9,597 nt of DNA from an uncultured Bacteroidales bacterium. Its GTDB lineage: Bacteria > Bacteroidota > Bacteroidia > Bacteroidales > Muribaculaceae. Below the pieces are notes generated by a model. The model searched no databases and was not told the origin of the DNA. It saw only the letters and a list, made by a program, of their open reading frames with translations. Position numbers and translations under genes: made by a program. Shown here in pieces: positions 6,505 through 9,597 of the stretch. The stretch lies in the NCBI GenBank assembly GCA_900554715.1, contig USIN01000056.1, positions 1-9,597 of the forward strand, given 5' to 3'. How positions within the stretch are numbered: position 1 is the first letter of the stretch; every line of letters starts with the position of its first letter.

Positions 6505-7044
6505 TCATTTGAGGTTGTCGGGGTTGTCGGGGTCGGTATACCAGCGTGAATACATAAGATAGTTATGGGCTATCTTGCGGTTGATTTCAGCGCTTTGCTT
6601 GGGGTCGACCTGTTTGACATATTTGGCGGGAACGCCGGCCCATAGTTCGTTGGGGCCGATTTTGGTGCGTGATTTCACGACCGATCCGGCTGCTACGATG
6701 GCGCCGCGGCCAACCTCGGCGTCATCCATGACGACAGAACCCATGCCTATGAGGGCATAGTCGTCGATTTTGGCGCCGTGGATGGTGACGTTGTGTCCTA
6801 TCGAGACGTAGTCGCCGATTTCGATGGTTGATTTCTGGTAGAGTGTGTGGAGAACCGAGCCGTCCTGGATGTTGACGCAGTTGCCGATGCGTATCGAGTT
6901 GACATCGCCGCGGATGACTGTGCCGAACCATACGCTGCAGTCGTCGCCCATCTCGACATCGCCGATGACGGCGGCGTTTTCTGCCAGAAAGCAGTCGCGG
7001 CCCATCTTGGGCGTGAATCCGCGAACGGGGACTATAATTGCCAT
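6505..7044 (-). CDS. Gamma-carbonic-anhydrase-like left-handed beta-helix protein
   Basis: This 179-aa hexapeptide-repeat protein belongs to the gamma-carbonic anhydrase/YrdA/PaaY group. Trimers of this fold bind a metal between subunits. Hexapeptide turns run from about 20 to 125 (for example VIGDVEMGDDCSVWFG and ALIGMGSVVMDDAEVG). The three metal-ligand histidines are present: His66 (SVLHT), His84 (SIGHN) and His89 (TIHG). Arg45 and Asp47 (IRGD) and Gln60, also conserved in the family, are there too. The C-terminus (LWAGVPAKYVKQ, then a helix with YSRWY) is the usual closing segment. Whether it hydrates CO2 or acts on another substrate cannot be told; many YrdA-like members show weak or no carbonic anhydrase activity. 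It lies 88 bases after the peptidase gene on the same strand with no promoter box between them, so cotranscription is likely. No Shine-Dalgarno is present. Confidence 0.9.
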   Translation of the reverse strand: MAIIVPVRGFTPKMGRDCFLAENAAVIGDVEMGDDCSVWFGTVIRGDVNSIRIGNCVNIQDGSVLHTLYQKSTIEIGDYVSIGHNVTIHGAKIDDYALIGMGSVVMDDAEVGRGAIVAAGSVVKSRTKIGPNELWAGVPAKYVKQVDPKQSAEINRKIAHNYLMYSRWYTDPDNPDNLK

Positions 7045-7135
7045 ACTTTTATCTTAATTTTGAATGTTGAATTTTGAATTTTTGAATTGGGCTAATTGTG
7101 CATTATGAATTGTGCATTGACTCAATTGTGCATTA
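7045..7135 (-). repeat. Second AATGCACAATT repeat block, fused to the peptidase stop codon
   Basis: Read on the minus strand, the gap opens with TAATGCACAATTGAGTC, whose TAA is the stop codon of the peptidase gene. AATGCACAATT then recurs twice more (the last followed by AGC, as in the block at 69-194), and a second zone of ATTCAAAATT-like units leads to the next start codon. In both blocks the repeat reads in the sense direction of the flanking genes. The flanking proteins are unrelated, so this is a dispersed intergenic repeat and not part of a duplicated gene. Confidence 0.8.
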
Positions 7136-8914
7136 TTCGAGCGGCGCTGTCGCTTTTTCGAGCCATGCGCGGCTGTCGGCGTCAAGAGCGGGCGACAGGG
7201 CGGCGCAGACTTTGGCGTGATAGTCGTTGACCCATGCGATTTCGTCGGCTGTCATCAGCGAGAGGTCGAAGAGCTTGCGGTCGAAGGGACAGAGCGTCAG
7301 GGTCTCGAACTTATAAAAGTCGCCGAATTCGGTGGTCATCGCGGGAACGGTCAGCACGAGGTTCTCGCAGCGGATTCCGTGGATGCCTTCGCGGTAGAGT
7401 CCGGGCTCGTTCGATGTGATCATGCCGGGTGTCAGCGGTGCGGGGACATAGTTGAGTCGTATGCTCTGTGGTCCTTCGTGGACGTTGAGGAAGTGGCCTA
7501 CGCCGTGGCCGGTGCCGTGGAGGTAGGTCAGGCCGTGCTGCCATAGGAAGCGGCGCGCGAGAGCGTCGAGCTGCATACCGCATGTTCCGGCTGGGAAAAT
7601 GACCTGGGCCAGCGAGATGTGGCCTTTCATGACGAGGGTGAAGTCGCTGCGCTCCATGTCGGTGGGTGTGCCGAGGGCTATTGTGCGCGTGAGGTCGGTG
7701 GTGCCGTCGTAATATTGTGCGCCAGAGTCGATGAGCAGCAGACCTGTGGGCTTAATCTCAGAACTTGACGCTTCGTCGGCTTCATAGTGGACGATGGCGC
7801 CGTGGGGGCCGTAGCCGGCTATCGTGCCGAAGCTTTCGTCGAAGAAGAGGGGCGACTCGGCGCGGTGGCGGCGCAGAATCTCTGCTACTTCGAGTTCGGT
7901 GAGATTGCCGTCGGCGACACGGCGCTCGATTTCGATGAGTGATTTTACCATCGCTACGCCGTCGCGTATCATGGCCTGGCGGACGCCTTCGGTCTGGACT
8001 GCGTTTTTACAGCCTTTGAGCATCGCTATCGGCGATGTTGCTTCGACGGCGCGTGTGCCAAGCAGCTCGAGCACGGCTGTCGAAGTGCGTCCGGGTTCGA
8101 CGAGCACGCGGGCTTCGTCGCTCAGATTGCTCAGGAATGATTTTGCCTCAGAATATCCGGCGGTCTCGACTCCGGCCTCGTTGAGATGGTCGATGGCGGC
8201 AACATCGAGTTTCGCACGGTCGATAAACACGATGTTTCGCTCGGGCGAGAGATAGAGGAATGCCGTGGCTACAGGGTTGTATTTTACGTCGTTGCTGCGG
8301 ATGTTTAGCGTCCATGCAATCTCGTCGAGGGCTGAGATGAAGATCGATGTGGCGTGGGCGCGTCCGACGCCGGCGAGGATGTCGACAATCTTTTCGCGGG
8401 CTGTCCGTCCGGCATATTTGATGTCGTGTGCGAAAATCTTGCATTGGGGCAGGGCGGGGCGGTCGCTCCAGATGGCGTCGATGACGTCGAAGTCGGTCGT
8501 CAGAATAAGTCCCGAGGCTTCAAGCTCGGCGCGGAGAGCCCGAGCGGCGGCCACAGACATCAGCATGCCGTCGACACCTACAGTCGAACCTGACGGCAGT
8601 GTCTCGCAGAGCCATGTGCCGATAGAGGGCGTTGACACGAGGCCGTCTTTCATTAGTTTGATTTCTGTGTCCGACAGCTGTGCGGCTGCTTGCAGAAAGT
8701 AGCGCGAGTCGGTCCACAGCAGTGCCTCGTCGGCGGTAACGACAAGGTCGCCTGCCGAACCGGTGAAGCCGCTTAGCCAGCGACGCGCCTGCCAGTGGGG
8801 CGCGAGATATTCACTCATATGGGCGTCTGCCTGGGGGATTATAGCTGCGGCGACGCCTGCCTTCTTCATCTCGGCGCGCAACAGCGCCAGACGATTTGAA
8901 ATTTCTTCTTTCAT
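7133..8914 (-). CDS. Three-domain Xaa-Pro aminopeptidase (aminopeptidase P, M24B)
   Basis: This is a 593-aa metallopeptidase that removes an N-terminal residue preceding proline. It has two creatinase-like N-terminal domains (about 5-135 and 150-300), a pita-bread M24 catalytic domain (about 310-530) and a C-terminal extension, the layout of the longer eukaryotic APP1-like class, not the 440-aa E. coli PepP. The five metal ligands expected are Asp396 (LLIDSG), Asp407 (GTTDLTRT), His470 (HGTGHGVGH), Glu503 (SNEPGLY) and Glu517 (RCENLV). The supporting histidines at 376, 466 and 479 match APP1 spacing. No signal peptide is seen, so it is probably cytoplasmic and serves peptide turnover. The ATG at 8914 follows an A/T-rich leader with no Shine-Dalgarno, and a promoter lies just upstream. 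The stop is the first triplet of a repeat block, so the extreme C-terminus may have been set by repeat insertion. Confidence 0.95.
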   Translation of the reverse strand: MKEEISNRLALLRAEMKKAGVAAAIIPQADAHMSEYLAPHWQARRWLSGFTGSAGDLVVTADEALLWTDSRYFLQAAAQLSDTEIKLMKDGLVSTPSIGTWLCETLPSGSTVGVDGMLMSVAAARALRAELEASGLILTTDFDVIDAIWSDRPALPQCKIFAHDIKYAGRTAREKIVDILAGVGRAHATSIFISALDEIAWTLNIRSNDVKYNPVATAFLYLSPERNIVFIDRAKLDVAAIDHLNEAGVETAGYSEAKSFLSNLSDEARVLVEPGRTSTAVLELLGTRAVEATSPIAMLKGCKNAVQTEGVRQAMIRDGVAMVKSLIEIERRVADGNLTELEVAEILRRHRAESPLFFDESFGTIAGYGPHGAIVHYEADEASSSEIKPTGLLLIDSGAQYYDGTTDLTRTIALGTPTDMERSDFTLVMKGHISLAQVIFPAGTCGMQLDALARRFLWQHGLTYLHGTGHGVGHFLNVHEGPQSIRLNYVPAPLTPGMITSNEPGLYREGIHGIRCENLVLTVPAMTTEFGDFYKFETLTLCPFDRKLFDLSLMTADEIAWVNDYHAKVCAALSPALDADSRAWLEKATAPLE

Positions 8915-8936
8915 CTTATATAAATATATTACAAGG

Positions 8937-8968
8937 CAAAATTAATAAAAAAACACCAAACCGTCAAA
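8937..8968 (-). promoter_or_regulatory. Bacteroidetes-type promoter for the Xaa-Pro aminopeptidase
   Basis: On the minus strand, TTTG (8965-8968) and TAATTTTG (8937-8944) are separated by 20 nt, a perfect match to TTTG-N20-TAnnTTTG. The leader to the ATG at 8914 would be only about 15-18 nt. A second TTTG at 8957-8960 is too close (12 nt) to serve as the upstream box. Confidence 0.75.
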
Positions 8969-9109
8969 ATCCCCATAGAATCATACTGCAATTTTCGTTG
9001 AAAGGGTGGTGTAACACTTAAACCTGAGAAAAAGTTCAAAATAGGTGGCTTTGTAACGGGTTGATTAACAAGGGCGGTTGAATTTTTCATGAAAAAACAT
9101 GTAAAAATA
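8969..9109 (+). other. Divergent intergenic segment upstream of the rRNA promoter
   Basis: No convincing gene is present. The stretch 9081-9110 is 26 of 30 A/T and lies directly upstream of the rRNA promoter, so it could act as an UP-like element. GTGTAACAC (9010-9018) is a short dyad of uncertain meaning. The segment separates the peptidase promoter (minus) from the rRNA promoter (plus). Confidence 0.4.
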
Positions 9110-9141
9110 TTTGGTGGGAATAAGAAAAAGCTATAACTTTG
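9110..9141 (+). promoter_or_regulatory. rRNA operon promoter
   Basis: TTTG (9110-9113), 20 nt spacing, and TAACTTTG (9134-9141) form a perfect Bacteroidetes housekeeping promoter. An A/T-rich stretch lies immediately upstream. Transcription should start near 9147-9149, about 390 nt before mature 16S rRNA. Confidence 0.85.
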
Positions 9142-9147
9142 CACTCG

Positions 9148-9535
9148 CTTTTGAGAGATGACGGTCTTGCAGCGGCAAGGCGAAGGTTCAGAAGGTTAAA
9201 TGAAGTTAAAACACTGAACAAAATTTTGTCAGTTCTGTTTTAAGCGGTAATTTTGCCGAGCTGACCGCTCACGAAAGCGATCGAGAGAACATTGAAATTT
9301 TTACAATAGAGACTGAAGTAGTACAAGAAAAGAGACGGTAACGGCTCTCCTGAAAGGGAGGCCGAGATCAAGACTCTGTCATTCTACACAGGTTAGACAC
9401 GATAAACGATCGTCCGGAGGGCACGGGATCAGACAAAGACTCGGCGCGTCACCACAAGTGACCGCGGTTTTCAGCTTTAAGCAAAACAGACGAAAGTCTT
9501 GCTTTTTGATTTGAAAAAGAAAAAAACAAGATACA
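9148..9535 (+). other. Structured rRNA operon leader (pre-16S)
   Basis: This is the transcribed spacer between the predicted start and mature 16S rRNA. It has no convincing ORF and contains several potential hairpins: GTCTTGC/GCAAGGC at 9164-9181 (7 bp with one G-U), CGCGTCAC with GTGAC-c-GCG at 9445-9466, and a terminator-like hairpin at 9479-9504. Such leaders normally carry antitermination signals and one strand of the RNase III processing stem, whose other strand lies beyond 16S and outside the window. I could not identify a convincing boxA. Confidence 0.7.
9479..9507 (+). promoter_or_regulatory. Terminator-like hairpin just before 16S rRNA
   Basis: AAGCA (9479-9483) pairs with TGCTT (9500-9504) and AGAC (9488-9491) with GTCT (9496-9499), closing a GAAA tetraloop, with a 4-nt AAAC bulge on the 5' side. 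The 3' arm runs into TTT. It resembles a weak intrinsic terminator or attenuator, but may instead be a processing stem-loop; only about 30 nt separate it from the 16S 5' end. Confidence 0.45.
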
Positions 9536-9597
9536 ACAACGAAGAGTTTGATCCTGGCTCAGGATGAACGCTAGCGACAGGCTTAACACATGCAAGT
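9536..9597 (+). rRNA. rrs: 16S ribosomal RNA, 5' end (partial)
   Basis: The universal 16S 5' region is present: AGAGTTTGATCCTGGCTCAG at 9543-9562 (the common 27F primer site) followed by GATGAACGCTAGCGACAGGC and TTAACACATGCAAGT. The start is set by alignment with E. coli, where five bases precede GAAGAGTTTG, so it may be a few bases off. The sequence is of Bacteroidetes type; the GCTAGCGACAGGC variant is one I associate with Muribaculaceae and neighbours, which is suggestive only. The gene continues beyond the window. Confidence 0.97.

Noticed and set aside
8929..9144. 71-codon open frame on the minus strand between the peptidase and the rRNA promoter
   Set aside because: It spans both predicted promoters, has no family resemblance and is composed of A/T-driven Phe, Ser and Leu codons.

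Overview
The window looks like chromosomal DNA of a Bacteroidales bacterium, most likely a Muribaculaceae (S24-7) relative. Four observations support this. Every promoter I can find has the Bacteroidetes form TTTG - about 20 nt - TAnnTTTG. No start codon is preceded by a Shine-Dalgarno sequence. The gene families are Bacteroidales ones: fimbrillin-type lipoproteins, a DUF4906-type fimbrial tip protein, and an rpsU-xerC-hpf cluster. The last 62 bases are the 5' end of a 16S rRNA gene with Bacteroidetes-type sequence (GATCCTGGCTCAGGATGAACGC). The family-level assignment is from memory and is tentative.

Layout: 1-4687 (+) is the end of a fimbrial operon. It holds the last codons of one subunit gene, a 123-bp repeat-rich gap, a 391-aa fimbrillin/FimB-Mfa2-like lipoprotein, and an overlapping 1106-aa lipoprotein that looks like a tip adhesin. 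A strong hairpin at 4722-4747 separates this operon from genes on the opposite strand. Region 4774-6387 (-) carries rpsU, a XerC/XerD-type tyrosine recombinase and the ribosome hibernation factor hpf, with recognisable promoters and a terminator after rpsU. Region 6505-8914 (-) carries a three-domain Xaa-Pro aminopeptidase followed by a gamma-carbonic-anhydrase-like hexapeptide protein, probably cotranscribed. Region 8915-9535 is a divergent intergenic region with the peptidase promoter, the rRNA promoter and a structured leader of about 390 nt leading into 16S rRNA (+).

The minus-strand block is mostly housekeeping: ribosome assembly and hibernation, peptide turnover, and a metal-dependent hexapeptide enzyme. 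The plus-strand block is accessory surface-adhesin DNA. The main points for a second look are: (1) the recombinase is frameshifted a few codons before its catalytic tyrosine, and the lost C-terminus is still readable in another frame; (2) two unrelated intergenic gaps carry the same degenerate AATGCACAATT repeat in the sense orientation, each fused to the upstream gene's stop codon; (3) base composition falls sharply along the tip adhesin gene, suggesting a mosaic C-terminal domain; (4) the rRNA leader has terminator-like and potentially alternative hairpins. I saw no CRISPR array, tRNA gene, insertion sequence or wholly new multi-gene system.
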